From contig NZ_JAMXHT010000002.1 in assembly GCF_023955655.1 (NCBI RefSeq), positions 372,001-436,000 on the forward strand: 64,000 nucleotides of DNA, given 5' to 3'. This DNA comes from Ralstonia soli. GTDB taxonomy: Bacteria; Pseudomonadota; Gammaproteobacteria; Burkholderiales; Burkholderiaceae. This document shows positions 54,035-63,747 of this stretch, one piece after another. Each line of letters opens with the position of its first letter. Position 1 is the first letter of the stretch. Below the pieces are notes generated by a model, which had not been told where the DNA came from, did not search any database, and was given only the letters and a program-made list of their open reading frames with translations. A program made the position numbers and the translations under genes.

Positions 54035-55285
54035 TCAATCGTTGAGCTTGCCCTTGCCCATGGCTTCCATCATGCGCACCGTCAGATACAGGCGCGGCAC
54101 GACGCTATCGAGGTCGGCCCATTCATCCGACGAGTGCAGCCGGTCGCCCACGATGCCCATGCCATCCAGCACGACGGGCTTGCCGGTATTGGGGTGATAA
54201 GCAAAGCCGGCATCGGTGCCGTAGCGCATGGCCACCGGCTTGATCGATTTGCCCAGCTCCTTGTAGATGCCGTCGGCCACGCCCGCCAGGCGGTCGCTGC
54301 TTGCGTTGCGGCTGAACGGCGGGCGGCGGTTCTCGACCTTCACCTTGACGTCGGTCTCAGGGATCAGCTTCTTCTGGATGATCTTGTCGGCATCGGCCTG
54401 CACGCGCTGCACTTCGGCCACGTCGGCCATGCGCATGTCAGCGGTGGCGGATGCGGCTTCCGGGATGATGTTGACGCGGTCGCCCGAGCGCACCACCGTC
54501 CAGTTGACCGTGGTGCCCTTGGCCGGGTCGCCCAGGTCTTTCAGCTGCAGGATCTGGTTGGACAGTTCGACTGCGGCATTGCGGCCGGCTTCCGGCGCCG
54601 AGCCCGCATGCGACGCGCGGCCCTTGACGTCCAGATGCACGTAGGCGATGCCGTTGGTGGCCACCGTGACCACGTCGGCCTCGGGCGGTTCGTACACGAG
54701 CACGTAGTCCTGGTCGGCCGACAGCTTGGTGATCAGCGTGCGGGAGCCGAGCGAGCTTTTCTCCTCATCGGGGTTGAAGAGCACGGTCAACGTCTTGTAG
54801 TCCTTGAAGCCGCGTTCGCGTGCGATTTCCAGCGCGTAGAGGATCAGCAGCGCGCCGCCCTTGGCATCCGCCACGCCGGGGCCGGTGGCCTTGTTGCCGG
54901 TGATCTTGAACGGGCGCTTGGCCGCTTCACCCACGCCGAAAACGGTGTCGTAGTGAATCATCAGCATGATGTTCTGCGTGCCGGTGCCGCGCAGCGTGCC
55001 CACCACGGCCTTGCCCGCAGCGGGCGGCGTAGCAACGATTTCCACGTTGGCGCCCAGCGCCTTCAGGCGTTGCGCGAGCACGGCTTCCACCTTGGCGAGG
55101 CCGTTGGCGTCGTCGGTGCCGGAGTCGATGTTGGTGAGCGTGGCCAAGTCCTTGACGAAGGCGTCCTTGCGCTGTTCTGCGGCACGGAGCAGCCCGCTGT
55201 CGGCCTGTGCAGGTTGTGCGAACGCGGTGACGGAGCTGGCGCAGGCAAGCGCTGCAGCCAATGACATCAGGTGCCGTTTTTTCAT
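54035..55285 (-). CDS. Secreted M20 family metallopeptidase (glutamate carboxypeptidase type)
   Basis: 416 residues from MKKRHLMSLAAALACASS, a signal peptide ending near AFAQPAQA. Metal-binding segments are MLMIHYDTVFGVG (His, Asp), GPGVADAKGG (Asp), NPDEEKSSLGS (Glu pair) and a late His in AYHPNTGKP. The pattern fits carboxypeptidase G2-like enzymes that release C-terminal glutamate from folates or peptides. It converges with the LysR gene and shares no operon with neighbours; a 149-bp gap follows before the DUF2783 gene. Confidence 0.9.
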   Translation of the reverse strand: MKKRHLMSLAAALACASSVTAFAQPAQADSGLLRAAEQRKDAFVKDLATLTNIDSGTDDANGLAKVEAVLAQRLKALGANVEIVATPPAAGKAVVGTLRGTGTQNIMLMIHYDTVFGVGEAAKRPFKITGNKATGPGVADAKGGALLILYALEIARERGFKDYKTLTVLFNPDEEKSSLGSRTLITKLSADQDYVLVYEPPEADVVTVATNGIAYVHLDVKGRASHAGSAPEAGRNAAVELSNQILQLKDLGDPAKGTTVNWTVVRSGDRVNIIPEAASATADMRMADVAEVQRVQADADKIIQKKLIPETDVKVKVENRRPPFSRNASSDRLAGVADGIYKELGKSIKPVAMRYGTDAGFAYHPNTGKPVVLDGMGIVGDRLHSSDEWADLDSVVPRLYLTVRMMEAMGKGKLND

Positions 55286-55434
55286 GAGTGGTCTTCTGGT
55301 TTTTGTGGGGATCAAACGATTGCGGGGAGGACCGCACCGCGATGGAGTCGCACACAATTATCGCGCGTGGCCCCCGGCGATGACGATTAGGGGAGACACG
55401 CGGTAGCGAGGCCGGGCGATGCCTGGCCTCGTTT

Positions 55435-55641
55435 TCAGGCGACGCTCGTGGGCAATGCCATGCGCGCCGCTGCCAGCGCCTCGCGCAGCACGGCCATGTC
55501 GCCGATGTGGTTGGCGAGCAGCAGGATCAACTGCGCGTTGAGCATGGCGCTGTGCTCGTCGCTGAGGTTGCGGTGCGCGTCGATCAGCGCCTCGTAGAAA
55601 TCGTCCGGGCGTGGCAGGTTCGGTTGCGTGTTCAGCGGCAT
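55435..55641 (-). CDS. DUF2783 small protein
   Basis: 68 residues, alpha-helical and soluble: LPRPDDFYEALIDAHRNLSDEHSAMLNAQLILLLANHIGD is the DUF2783 core. Such proteins are encoded next to MhpA-like FAD hydroxylases, as here, 5 bp after the hydroxylase stop. The function is unknown; a small partner or chaperone of the hydroxylase is a reasonable guess. Confidence 0.88.
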   Translation of the reverse strand: MPLNTQPNLPRPDDFYEALIDAHRNLSDEHSAMLNAQLILLLANHIGDMAVLREALAAARMALPTSVA

Positions 55642-55646
55642 GGCAG

Positions 55647-57326
55647 TCAGGCGGTGGCGGCCGCAAGGGGCGACGGGGCGGTGGTGGGGTGCCCGCTGGC
55701 ACGGAGTACGGCGGCGGCCAGCTTGGCGGCGTCGACCGTGCGCCAGCGTGCGCAGACGTGCTGGTCGGGGCGTATCAGATACAGCGTGCCGGCGCGGGCG
55801 TCATAGCGTTGGGCGACGAGGCCGTCGATGTCTTCCAGTGCGATGACGTTGGCCGAGACGGTGCCCATGCCGCCCGCCGGGAAGATCGCCAGTGTGGGCA
55901 ACGGCAAGGCGTCGACGTGTTCTCCGGCGCCGCAGAAGCGCACGGCCGTGAAGCCGTCGTGCAAGTGGCTGAGCAGCCAATCGGCGCGGCCGTCGGCGGT
56001 GCGCACCGGTGCATCGAGCGCGACAGCACCTGGCACCAGCGCACACGCGAACGGCGCTTCATCGAGGGTCTGCAAGGGCGAGCCTTCGAGCACCGTCGGC
56101 ATCGACAACCGCCCGCTGTTGACCAGTGTGCGTGCAAACGGATAGTGCTTGGCCAGCCGCAGCGTGGCATCGCGGAAGAGCCGGCTGACAGCGCTCTTGG
56201 GTGTGATGAAATCGGTCGAACGGGTGGAGTGGCGGATGTTGTCGTCCGCGGCGAATTCGCGCTCGCTCGCGTAGGTGTCGAGCAGGGCATCGGGCGCGTC
56301 GCCATTCAGGACCATGCGCAGCTTCCACGCGAGGTTTTCCGCGTCCTGCAAACCACTGTTGGCGCCGCGCGCGCCGAACGGCGACACACGGTGCGCGGCA
56401 TCGCCGATGAACAGTACGCGGCCGTGGCGGAAACGGTCCATGCGCTCGCACGAAAACGTATAGACGCTGACCCATTCCAACTCGAAATCGACGCCTTCCC
56501 CCAGCAGTGCGCGCACACGCGGGATGACGCGCTCGGGTTGCTTCTCGGCCACCGGGTCGGCGTCCCAGCCGAGCTGGAAATCGATGCGCCAGACGTTGTC
56601 GGGCTGGTGATGCAACAGCACCGACTGATTCGGGTGAAACGGCGGATCGAACCAGAACCACCGCTCGCTCGGGAAGGGCGCGTCCATGCGCACGTCGGCG
56701 ATCAGGAAGCGGTCTTTGAAGGTCTGGCCGTGGGCTTCGAGGCCCATCATCTGGCGCACCGGGCTGCGCGAGCCGTCGGCGGCCACCGCGTACTGCGCCC
56801 GCTGCGTATACGTGCCGTCGGGCGTCTCGATGGTGAGTGTTACGCCATCGGCATCCTGCGTGAGGCCCGTCACCTTGTTCTTCCAGCGCAGCTCGATGTT
56901 GGGCAGGGCCTGCGCGCGCTCCACGAGAAAGCCTTCCACGTAGTACTGCTGCAGGTTGATGAACGCCGGGCGGCGGTGGCCGGTTTCGGGCAGCAGGTCG
57001 AAGCTGTAGAGCAGTTCGTTCTTCAGGTAGACCTTGCCGACGTTCCAGCTCACACCTTTGTCGACCATGCAATCGCCGCAGCCGAGGCGGTCGAAGATCT
57101 CCAGCGAGCGCTTGGAGAAGCAGATCGCGCGCGAGCCACTGGACAGCGTGCAGTCGTCATCCACGACGACGACCGGCACGCCCTGCTGCGCCAGGTCGAT
57201 GGCCGTCGCCAGGCCAACTGGTCCTGCGCCGACGATGACGACGGGCCGGGTTGCGGTTGCCGCGCCGGGCTGCTGTTCAGCGCACGGCGTGTAGGAGAAA
57301 ACGCGGTTCTGGAAATCGGGGTTCAT
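55647..57326 (-). CDS. FAD-dependent aromatic monooxygenase, MhpA-like
   Basis: 559 residues. The dinucleotide motif VIVGAGPVGLATAIDLAQQGVP opens the protein, the DG motif is in VAADGSRSPVR and the GD motif in VLFIGDAAHRVSPFGARG. A C-terminal thioredoxin-like domain follows from about residue 400. It should hydroxylate a phenolic or aromatic acid using NAD(P)H and O2. It lies between a MBL-fold gene and DUF2783 on one strand, and a Liv-type importer gene set is divergent. The substrate is not readable. Confidence 0.92.
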   Translation of the reverse strand: MNPDFQNRVFSYTPCAEQQPGAATATRPVVIVGAGPVGLATAIDLAQQGVPVVVVDDDCTLSSGSRAICFSKRSLEIFDRLGCGDCMVDKGVSWNVGKVYLKNELLYSFDLLPETGHRRPAFINLQQYYVEGFLVERAQALPNIELRWKNKVTGLTQDADGVTLTIETPDGTYTQRAQYAVAADGSRSPVRQMMGLEAHGQTFKDRFLIADVRMDAPFPSERWFWFDPPFHPNQSVLLHHQPDNVWRIDFQLGWDADPVAEKQPERVIPRVRALLGEGVDFELEWVSVYTFSCERMDRFRHGRVLFIGDAAHRVSPFGARGANSGLQDAENLAWKLRMVLNGDAPDALLDTYASEREFAADDNIRHSTRSTDFITPKSAVSRLFRDATLRLAKHYPFARTLVNSGRLSMPTVLEGSPLQTLDEAPFACALVPGAVALDAPVRTADGRADWLLSHLHDGFTAVRFCGAGEHVDALPLPTLAIFPAGGMGTVSANVIALEDIDGLVAQRYDARAGTLYLIRPDQHVCARWRTVDAAKLAAAVLRASGHPTTAPSPLAAATA

Positions 57327-57395
57327 GTCTCGCTCGCACCTGCGGCGGTCTTGGCCGCCGCTTTGTTGGTGGATATCAGGTCATTGAAGAGAGAG

Positions 57396-58355
57396 TCAGC
57401 TTTGCAGCGCAGCCCACATTTCCTGGTCGCGCTGGGCCGTCCAGATGCGCGGGTGCTTGATGCCGCTGGCTTCGTCAAAGGCGCGCGTCACGTCAAACGG
57501 CAGGCAGTGTTCGTAGATGAAGACGTGGCCGAACTTCGGGTCCATCGCGGCGCGGGTGTGCGCCATGGCGGCCTTGAGGTCCATCTTTTGCGCGACGGCT
57601 TCCTTGCCGCGCTCCAGCAGCGTCGACACGAAATCGCGCGTGTACGCCAGGCCCTTGTCGACTTCGGCGGGGTTCAGCAGTGCGGGGCCGCGGCCGGGCA
57701 CGAGCTTGTCGGCGCCCAGCGCGCGCAGTGCATCCAGCGTGGCCGGCCATTCTTCGAGCTGCGCATCACCGCAGTAGCAGGCGGCGTCGTATTCGACCAG
57801 GTCGCCGGAGAACAGCACCTTCTGCGACGGAATCCACACCACCGTGTCACCCTTCGTGTGGCCGGCGCCCAGGTGCAGGATCTTCACTTCCAGCTTGCCC
57901 AGGAACAGCGTGAGTTCGCGCTCGAACACCAGCGTCGGCCAGGTCAGGCCGGGCACGGTTTCGACACCCGCGAACAGGCGCGGGAAGCGTTCGATCTCGG
58001 ACTTCATATCGGCCTCACCGCGCTCGACGATCATCTCGTACGTGCCGCGGCTGGCGATGATGTTCTGTGCGCCCTCGGCAAAGTACGCCGACGCGCCCAG
58101 CACGCGCACCGCGTGGTAGTGCGACAGCACCACATGCTTGATCGGCTTGTCGGTGATGGCGCGGATGCGCGCGATCAGGTCTTGCGCCATCGCCGGGGTG
58201 GCGGTGGTGTCGATGATCATCACCGAGTCGTCGCCGATGATGACGCCCGAATTGGGGTCGCCCTCGGCGGTGTAGGCATACGCGTTGGGGGAGAGCTGGG
58301 TAAAGGTGACTTGTTTGGCCTCGAGGTCAGCTTGCGAGGCGAAGGCTTTGGCCAT
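57396..58355 (-). CDS. MBL-fold metallohydrolase with altered metal motif
   Basis: 319 residues from MAKAFASQ, with AGGAG eight bases before the ATG. The metallo-beta-lactamase fold is clear, but the usual HxHxDH motif reads HYHAVR (in VVLSHYHAVRVLGASAY), so the Asp and third His are absent. Later ligands remain in LGAGHTKGDTVV and FSGDLVEY. A changed or single-metal site is likely. As first gene before the FAD hydroxylase, it may hydrolyse a lactone or thioester of the pathway. Confidence 0.88.
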   Translation of the reverse strand: MAKAFASQADLEAKQVTFTQLSPNAYAYTAEGDPNSGVIIGDDSVMIIDTTATPAMAQDLIARIRAITDKPIKHVVLSHYHAVRVLGASAYFAEGAQNIIASRGTYEMIVERGEADMKSEIERFPRLFAGVETVPGLTWPTLVFERELTLFLGKLEVKILHLGAGHTKGDTVVWIPSQKVLFSGDLVEYDAACYCGDAQLEEWPATLDALRALGADKLVPGRGPALLNPAEVDKGLAYTRDFVSTLLERGKEAVAQKMDLKAAMAHTRAAMDPKFGHVFIYEHCLPFDVTRAFDEASGIKHPRIWTAQRDQEMWAALQS

Positions 58356-58510
58356 TCTGTCACTCCTGGTGTAGTGAATTACGGTTGGGGGAATTATTCT
58401 TCGGTGATCATTGGCCGGAAAGCGTTGGGGGTGTGCAATAAGGAGCACGCTGAGATCAGGCCAAACCGAACGTTGGCAATCATAGACCGCGCGGTTTGGA
58501 GATGCGCCTA

Positions 58511-58558
58511 GGGTATACGAGAATTATTGTTAGAAGTATCGTTTATACAATGCATAAA
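58511..58558. promoter_or_regulatory. AT-rich divergent promoter region of the MBL operon and the IclR gene
   Basis: The 294-bp gap 58356-58649 contains one AT-rich island. Outer arms GTATACGA (58513-58520) and TCGTTTATAC (58540-58549) form an imperfect inverted repeat. On the minus strand, TTGTAT and ATAATT lie 17 bp apart and could serve the MBL operon. It is the probable IclR binding region. The rest of the gap shows no feature. Confidence 0.4.
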
Positions 58559-58649
58559 AATAAAACACGGTCGCCCGATGAGCGCAGCGTGCTACGCTCG
58601 CAGCACTTTTACGGCCTGACCCTCAACCCAGCCAACGTGCCCCGCGGAC

Positions 58650-59534
58650 ATGGAGACCACTGAAGTCGAAGACGAACTGCCGGCCGATGGCGATGCCGAT
58701 GATGCGCGTGCCAGCCGCGATCGCTCGGGCATCCAATCCATCGAAGTCGGCGCCCAGTTGCTGGTGGCGCTCACGCGGGCCATGCGGGCGATGGCGCTGG
58801 GCGATCTGGCGCGCGCGGCGGGCATGCACCCTTCCAAGGCGCACCGGTATCTGGTGAGCCTGCAGCGCGTGGGCGCGGTGTCACAAGACCCGCTCACCGG
58901 TCGCTATGAACTGGGCCCGTTCGCACTGCGTCTGGGGCTTGCCAGCCTCAACCGCACCGATGCCATCGTCCGCGTGCGGCCCTTGCTCGCGGATTTGCGC
59001 GACCAGACCGGCCACACCATCGGCATTGCCGTCTGGAGCGATCGCGGCCCGACCGTCGTCCACTGGGAGAAGGCGGGCGGCGCCCCCGGAGTGAACCTGC
59101 GCATCGGCGATGTCATGCCGATGCTCAATTCCGCCACCGGCCGCCTGTTCGGCGCCTATCAGCCGATGGAACAGACGCTGCCGCTGGTCGAACGCGAACT
59201 GCACGAGCGCGCCGACGACGATCTGCCCGGCCTGCCGCGCTCACTCACCGATTACTACCGTCTGTGTGAAGAGATCCGCGCCGAGGGTGCATCGTGGGTG
59301 TCGGGCAGCCTGTTGCCTGGCGTGAGCGCGTTGTCGCTACCGGTGTTCGGCGCACGGGGGCAACTCGCCCTGGTGCTGATCGCGTTGAACCTGCAGCCGC
59401 TGTTCCATGCCGAGCGCGGCGGCGAGTTGGAGGCCACATTGCGCGCCTTCGTGACGCGCCTGTCGGCGATGCTGCAGACGCCGGTGGCCGGTCCTGCCAA
59501 GACTGGCGCCCGGCGCGCAAAGACAACGCGTTAG
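58650..59534 (+). CDS. IclR family transcriptional regulator
   Basis: 294 residues. An acidic N-terminal tail (about 1-25) precedes the winged helix (about 30-95, LGDLARAAGMHPSKAHRYLVSLQRVGAV). The GAF-like effector domain includes GHTIGIAVWSDRGPTVVHWE and GLLxGVSALSLPVFG-type segments. It is divergent from the hydroxylase operon and 105 bp ahead of the Liv importer, so it probably controls both. The C-terminal tail is basic. Confidence 0.92.
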   Translation: METTEVEDELPADGDADDARASRDRSGIQSIEVGAQLLVALTRAMRAMALGDLARAAGMHPSKAHRYLVSLQRVGAVSQDPLTGRYELGPFALRLGLASLNRTDAIVRVRPLLADLRDQTGHTIGIAVWSDRGPTVVHWEKAGGAPGVNLRIGDVMPMLNSATGRLFGAYQPMEQTLPLVERELHERADDDLPGLPRSLTDYYRLCEEIRAEGASWVSGSLLPGVSALSLPVFGARGQLALVLIALNLQPLFHAERGGELEATLRAFVTRLSAMLQTPVAGPAKTGARRAKTTR

Positions 59535-59639
59535 GGTTGTCGCCAATTTCATCCTGTCGTAAGAAATTTACCATCTCGTAACTCGTGGCGCCCCGCGCGT
59601 TTCAACGCGACCCCCACGATTACAAGAACGAGGAGACTC

Positions 59640-60692
59640 ATGGACTTGTCGATTGCCGCCATCCTGGCGCAAGACGGCGTGACATCGGGCGCGATCTACG
59701 CGCTGCTGGCACTGGCGCTGGTGCTGGTGTTTTCCGTCACGCGCGTGATCTTTATCCCGCAGGGCGAGTTCGTGGCGTATGGCGCGCTCACGCTGGCGGC
59801 CATCCAGGCCAACAAGGCGCCGCTGTCGGCCAGCCTGTTGGTTGCGCTGGGGGTGCTGACCTTCCTGGTCGAGATGGGGCGCACATTGCTGCAACCGGAG
59901 TTGCGCCTGCATGCGCTGCGCACCGGTGCCATCTACGCGGGCAAATACCTGGTCTTCCCGATTGCCGTGTATGCGGCGGCCAACGCGCTTGCGCCGATGA
60001 CGCTGCCGATGGCCGCGCAGGTGGCGCTGACGCTGCTGATCGTCATTCCCATGGGCCCGATGATCTACCGCCTAGCCTATGAGCCGCTGGCCGAGGCGAG
60101 CACGCTGGTGCTGCTGATCGTCTCGGTGGGCGTGCACTTTGCGATGGTGGGGCTGGGCCTCGTGATGTTCGGCGCGGAAGGCTCGCGCACGGATGCGTTT
60201 TCCGATGCGCGCTTTGATCTGGGCGCGCTCTCGGTGTCGGGCCAGAGCCTGTGGGTGGTGGCCGTGTCGGTGCTGATGATCGTGGCGCTGTACTTTTACT
60301 TTGAGCGCACCGTGTCGGGCAAGGCGCTGCGCGCGACGGCCGTGAACCGGCTGGGTGCGCGGCTGGTCGGCATCGGCACCACGCAGGCGGGGCGGCTGGC
60401 CTTTACGCTGGCCGCGGCGCTGGGCGCGCTGTGCGGCATCCTGATCGCGCCGCTTACCACCGTGTATTACGAGTCGGGTTTCCTGATCGGCCTGAAGGGG
60501 TTCGTGGGCGCCATCGTAGGCGGGCTGGTCAGCTATCCGGTGGCGGCGCTGGGCGCGCTGCTGGTGGGGCTGCTGGAGTCGTATTCATCGTTCTGGGCGT
60601 CGGCGTTCAAGGAGGTGATCGTGTTCACGCTGATCATTCCCGTGCTGCTGTGGCGTTCGCTCACCACCAAGCATGTCGACGAAGAGGAGTAA
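59640..60692 (+). CDS. livH: Branched-chain amino acid-type ABC permease, LivH
   Basis: 350 residues, longer than typical LivH because of an inserted hydrophobic region near residues 60-130. The opening [40 protein letters not shown] is the LivH first helix pair, and the late segment [13 protein letters not shown] is the coupling loop. It forms the importer membrane part with the LivMG fusion that follows 4 bp later. In this setting it probably imports an aromatic acid, not leucine. Confidence 0.92.
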   Translation: MDLSIAAILAQDGVTSGAIYALLALALVLVFSVTRVIFIPQGEFVAYGALTLAAIQANKAPLSASLLVALGVLTFLVEMGRTLLQPELRLHALRTGAIYAGKYLVFPIAVYAAANALAPMTLPMAAQVALTLLIVIPMGPMIYRLAYEPLAEASTLVLLIVSVGVHFAMVGLGLVMFGAEGSRTDAFSDARFDLGALSVSGQSLWVVAVSVLMIVALYFYFERTVSGKALRATAVNRLGARLVGIGTTQAGRLAFTLAAALGALCGILIAPLTTVYYESGFLIGLKGFVGAIVGGLVSYPVAALGALLVGLLESYSSFWASAFKEVIVFTLIIPVLLWRSLTTKHVDEEE

Positions 60693-60696
60693 GCCG

Positions 60697-62523
60697 ATGA
60701 ACACGCTGACCAAATCTTCCGACAACGCCGCGCAACGCGGCTGGTTCTCGCGCAACCGTGTGCTGACAGCGCTGTTCGTGATCGTGCTGGCGCTGATTCC
60801 GGTGGTGCCGACGCCCGAGTTCTGGATCACGCTGCTCAACTACATCGGGCTCTATAGCCTTGTCGCGCTGGGCCTCGTGCTGCTCACGGGCGTGGGCGGG
60901 CTGACCTCGTTCGGGCAGGCGGCGTTTGTCGGCCTGGGCGCCTACAGCACGGCGTATCTGACGACGCAGTACGGGCTGTCCCCCTGGCTTGGTCTGCTGG
61001 CAGGGCTGGTGATCACGATGGTGTGTGCCTATGTGATCGGCTTGATCACCATGCGCATGTCGGGCCACTACCTGCCGCTGGCGACGATCGCCTGGGGCCT
61101 GTCGCTGTTCTTCCTGTTCGGCAATCTGGAGTTTCTCGGCAAGTACGACGGGCTGAACGGCATTCCGGTGCTGAACGTGCTCGGCAAGCCGCTGAACACC
61201 GGGCGCGAGATGTTCTACCTGATCTGGGCCGTGGTGGTGGTGGCCGTGCTGGCGGTGCAGAACCTGCTGAATTCGCGCCCCGGCCGCGCCATCCGCGCGC
61301 TCAAGGGCGGCGGCACGATGGCCGAGGCGATGGGTGTGAACACGGCGTGGATGAAGGTGGTGATCTTCGTGTTTGCGGCGGTGCTGGCGTGCATCTCGGG
61401 CTTTCTGTATGCGCATCTGCAACGCGCGGTGAACCCGACGCCGTTCGGCCTGAACTACGGTATCGAATACCTGTTCATGGCGGTGGTCGGCGGCGTGGGC
61501 CACGTGTGGGGCGCGGTGCTTGGCGCGGGGCTGCTGACCATTCTGAAGGACAGCCTGCAGAGCATCCTGCCCAAGCTGCTGGGCTCCAACGGCAACTTCG
61601 AGATCATCGTGTTCGGCGTGTTGCTGGTGCTGTTGCTGCAATACGCGCGCGATGGGGTGTGGCCGTTCATCCGCAAGCTGTTTCCGTCCGCCCCGACGGC
61701 ACGCGCGCCGGAAGATGCGCCTGCGCTCAAGCAGCGCGAAAAGCCGCAGGCCGGTGAACTGATCCTCGACGTACGTGCCGCGCGCAAGGAGTTCGGTGGA
61801 CTTGTCGCTGTGAACGACGTCAGCTTCCAGGTCAAGGCCGGCGAGATCATCGGCCTGATCGGCCCGAACGGCGCCGGCAAGTCGACCACCTTCAACCTCG
61901 TCACGGGGGTGCTGCCCGTCACGCGCGGTGAGGTGCTGTACCGCGGCGAACAGATCAGCGGCAAGCCCTCGCGAGAGATCGTCAAACGCGGCATCGGCCG
62001 CACCTTCCAGCACGTGCAACTGCTGTCGGGCATGACGGTGCTCGAGAACGTGGCGCTCGGCGCCCACCTGCGCGGCGACTTTGCGGCGCAGGGCGGGGTG
62101 CTCGCCAGCGTGGTGCGCATGAACCAGGGAGAAGAGCAGAAGCTGCTGTTCGAGGCGCGCCGCCAACTGGAGCGCGTGGGTCTGGCCGATTGCATGTACC
62201 AGGAAGCGGGCAGCCTGGCGCTGGGCCAGCAGCGGATTCTGGAAATCGCCCGCGCGCTGTGCTGCGACCCCGCGCTGCTGCTGCTCGACGAGCCCGCCGC
62301 CGGCCTGCGCTACAAGGAGAAGCAGGCCCTGGCTGCGCTGCTCACCAAACTCAAGGCCGAAGGCATGAGTGTGCTGCTGGTCGAGCACGACATGGACTTC
62401 GTCATGAACCTCACCGATCGGCTGGTCGTGATGGAGTTCGGCACCAAGATCGCCGAGGGGCTGCCGCAGGAAGTGCAGCAAAACCCCGCAGTGCTGGAAG
62501 CCTATCTGGGCGGCGTTGAATAA
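60697..62523 (+). CDS. LivM-LivG fusion: ABC permease joined to ATP-binding domain
   Basis: 608 residues from ATG 60697 (GAGGAG upstream). Residues about 1-330 are a LivM permease ([31 protein letters not shown]). A charged linker follows, and from about 355 to the end a LivG ATPase has Walker [10 protein letters not shown] (about 389-397), signature LALGQQRIL and Walker [12 protein letters not shown]. The two are separate genes in most bacteria. It must pair with LivH and LivF. No frameshift is needed; the fusion is continuous. Confidence 0.94.
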   Translation: MNTLTKSSDNAAQRGWFSRNRVLTALFVIVLALIPVVPTPEFWITLLNYIGLYSLVALGLVLLTGVGGLTSFGQAAFVGLGAYSTAYLTTQYGLSPWLGLLAGLVITMVCAYVIGLITMRMSGHYLPLATIAWGLSLFFLFGNLEFLGKYDGLNGIPVLNVLGKPLNTGREMFYLIWAVVVVAVLAVQNLLNSRPGRAIRALKGGGTMAEAMGVNTAWMKVVIFVFAAVLACISGFLYAHLQRAVNPTPFGLNYGIEYLFMAVVGGVGHVWGAVLGAGLLTILKDSLQSILPKLLGSNGNFEIIVFGVLLVLLLQYARDGVWPFIRKLFPSAPTARAPEDAPALKQREKPQAGELILDVRAARKEFGGLVAVNDVSFQVKAGEIIGLIGPNGAGKSTTFNLVTGVLPVTRGEVLYRGEQISGKPSREIVKRGIGRTFQHVQLLSGMTVLENVALGAHLRGDFAAQGGVLASVVRMNQGEEQKLLFEARRQLERVGLADCMYQEAGSLALGQQRILEIARALCCDPALLLLDEPAAGLRYKEKQALAALLTKLKAEGMSVLLVEHDMDFVMNLTDRLVVMEFGTKIAEGLPQEVQQNPAVLEAYLGGVE

Positions 62524-62534
62524 GGAGAACGCGC

Positions 62535-63278
62535 ATGTCAGTCATTCTCGAAGTGCGTGACCTGCACGTCCGCTACGGCAAGGTGGAAGCGTTGCACGGC
62601 GCCAACCTGAAGGTGGAGGCCGGGCAGATCGTCACCGTCATCGGCCCAAACGGTGCGGGCAAATCGACCATGCTGGGCGCCATCATGGGCGCGCTGCCGA
62701 CCACCGGTTCGGCCAACGGCGTGGTCTCATATCTCGGTCATAACCTGACCGGTCTGCCGGTGGAGAAGCGTGTGGCGCGCGGCATGTGCCTCGTGCCAGA
62801 AAAGCGCGAGCTGTTTGCCACCATGAGCGTGGAAGACAACCTCGTGCTCGGCGCGTACCGCCGCAAGCGCGCTGGCGAGCGCAATTATCTGGATCAGATG
62901 GAGGTGGTCTACAGCCTCTTCCCGCGCCTGAAGGAACGGCGCGCGCAGGAAGCCGGCACGCTCTCCGGCGGCGAGCGCCAGATGCTGGCCGTGGGCCGTG
63001 CGCTGATGGCCAAGCCGCAACTGCTGATGCTGGACGAGCCGAGCCTCGGCCTCGCGCCGCTGATCGTGAAAGAGATCTTCCACATCATCAGCGACCTGCG
63101 CAAAACCGGCGTGGCCACGCTGCTGATCGAGCAGAATGCGCGCGCGGCCTTGCAAGTGGCCGATTACGGCTACGTGCTCGAAACCGGCGACATGACGCTC
63201 GAAGGCCCGGCGCAGGAGCTGGCCGTGAACCCGCGCGTGATCGAGACCTACCTGGGGCTGGCGAAAAAGGCCGCTTGA
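62535..63278 (+). CDS. livF: Branched-chain amino acid-type ABC ATPase, LivF
   Basis: 247 residues. Walker A is GPNGAGKST (about 37-45), the signature LSGGERQML, Walker [12 protein letters not shown] and the switch segment [11 protein letters not shown], all typical LivF. Eleven bp separate it from the fusion gene. It completes the ATPase pair of the importer. The periplasmic binding protein gene is not adjacent, so it is either elsewhere or shared. Confidence 0.95.
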   Translation: MSVILEVRDLHVRYGKVEALHGANLKVEAGQIVTVIGPNGAGKSTMLGAIMGALPTTGSANGVVSYLGHNLTGLPVEKRVARGMCLVPEKRELFATMSVEDNLVLGAYRRKRAGERNYLDQMEVVYSLFPRLKERRAQEAGTLSGGERQMLAVGRALMAKPQLLMLDEPSLGLAPLIVKEIFHIISDLRKTGVATLLIEQNARAALQVADYGYVLETGDMTLEGPAQELAVNPRVIETYLGLAKKAA

Positions 63279-63293
63279 CCGGCAGCCTGACGA

Positions 63294-63641
63294 TCAATCG
63301 TCGTCATCGTCGTGACGGCGATGCTTCCAGTATTCGCGCTCGCGTTTGCGCTGTTCGCGCCATTGTTTCTCTTGCCACTTGCGCTCGCGCCAGTCATCGC
63401 CGTAGTAGCCGGGTGCAACAACCACGGGCTGCGGTTCGACATACACGGGTTGGGGTGCGTAAACCGGTGCGGGCGCGTAAACAGGCGCCGGCGCATATAC
63501 CGGGGCCGGTTCCACATACACCGGCGCCACCGGAATGCCGATACCGACGTCCACGTTGACCCGGGCCAGTGCCGGCTGGGATGACAACGCTGCCAGTGCG
63601 GCGGTAGCGGCCAGCGCGCATAGCGCCAAAATTTTCTGCAT
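63294..63641 (-). CDS. Secreted YAPAPV-repeat protein with basic/acidic tail
   Basis: 115 residues, GAGGAG before the ATG. A signal peptide ends at QPALA (about 26). The middle repeats PVYAPAP and PVYVEPQPV (about 39-74), giving a Pro/Tyr/Val-rich extended stretch. The C-terminus is highly charged (REREYWKHRRH then a run of Asp). No enzymatic motif is present. Similar small Pro-rich envelope proteins are common in Burkholderiales with no known function. It converges with livF. Confidence 0.8.
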   Translation of the reverse strand: MQKILALCALAATAALAALSSQPALARVNVDVGIGIPVAPVYVEPAPVYAPAPVYAPAPVYAPQPVYVEPQPVVVAPGYYGDDWRERKWQEKQWREQRKREREYWKHRRHDDDDD

Positions 63642-63711
63642 GGTGAAGCTCCTCGACGGAGCTGCACTGTAGTGGACTGGCGCCTGCGCGGTCTTACAAA
63701 AAATATACGGG

Positions 63712-63728
63712 CGTTACGAGATGTAACG
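63712..63728. promoter_or_regulatory. Inverted repeat CGTTAC-N5-GTAACG
   Basis: A perfect 6-bp dyad lies in the 106-bp gap between the secreted repeat protein and the acetyltransferase gene, with a TATATT hexamer nearby on the minus strand (63707-63702). It may be an operator for the repeat-protein gene. No regulator is adjacent. Confidence 0.35.
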
Positions 63729-63747
63729 AAGTGGCGTCAGGGCGACG

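Noticed and set aside
54134-55264. 376-codon plus-strand open frame
   Set aside because: Antisense to the M20 peptidase and without recognisable features.
56800-56812. GTATAC sequence inside the FAD hydroxylase gene as a further GntR operator
   Set aside because: It lacks the flanking TG/CA of the full palindrome and lies in coding sequence.
55611-58511. 966-codon plus-strand open frame
   Set aside because: It is antisense to the hydroxylase and MBL genes, has no family features and reflects third-position GC bias.
60661-62481. 606-codon minus-strand open frame
   Set aside because: Antisense to the LivMG fusion, whose motifs are all intact; the antisense product is a His/Gln/Arg-rich shadow.
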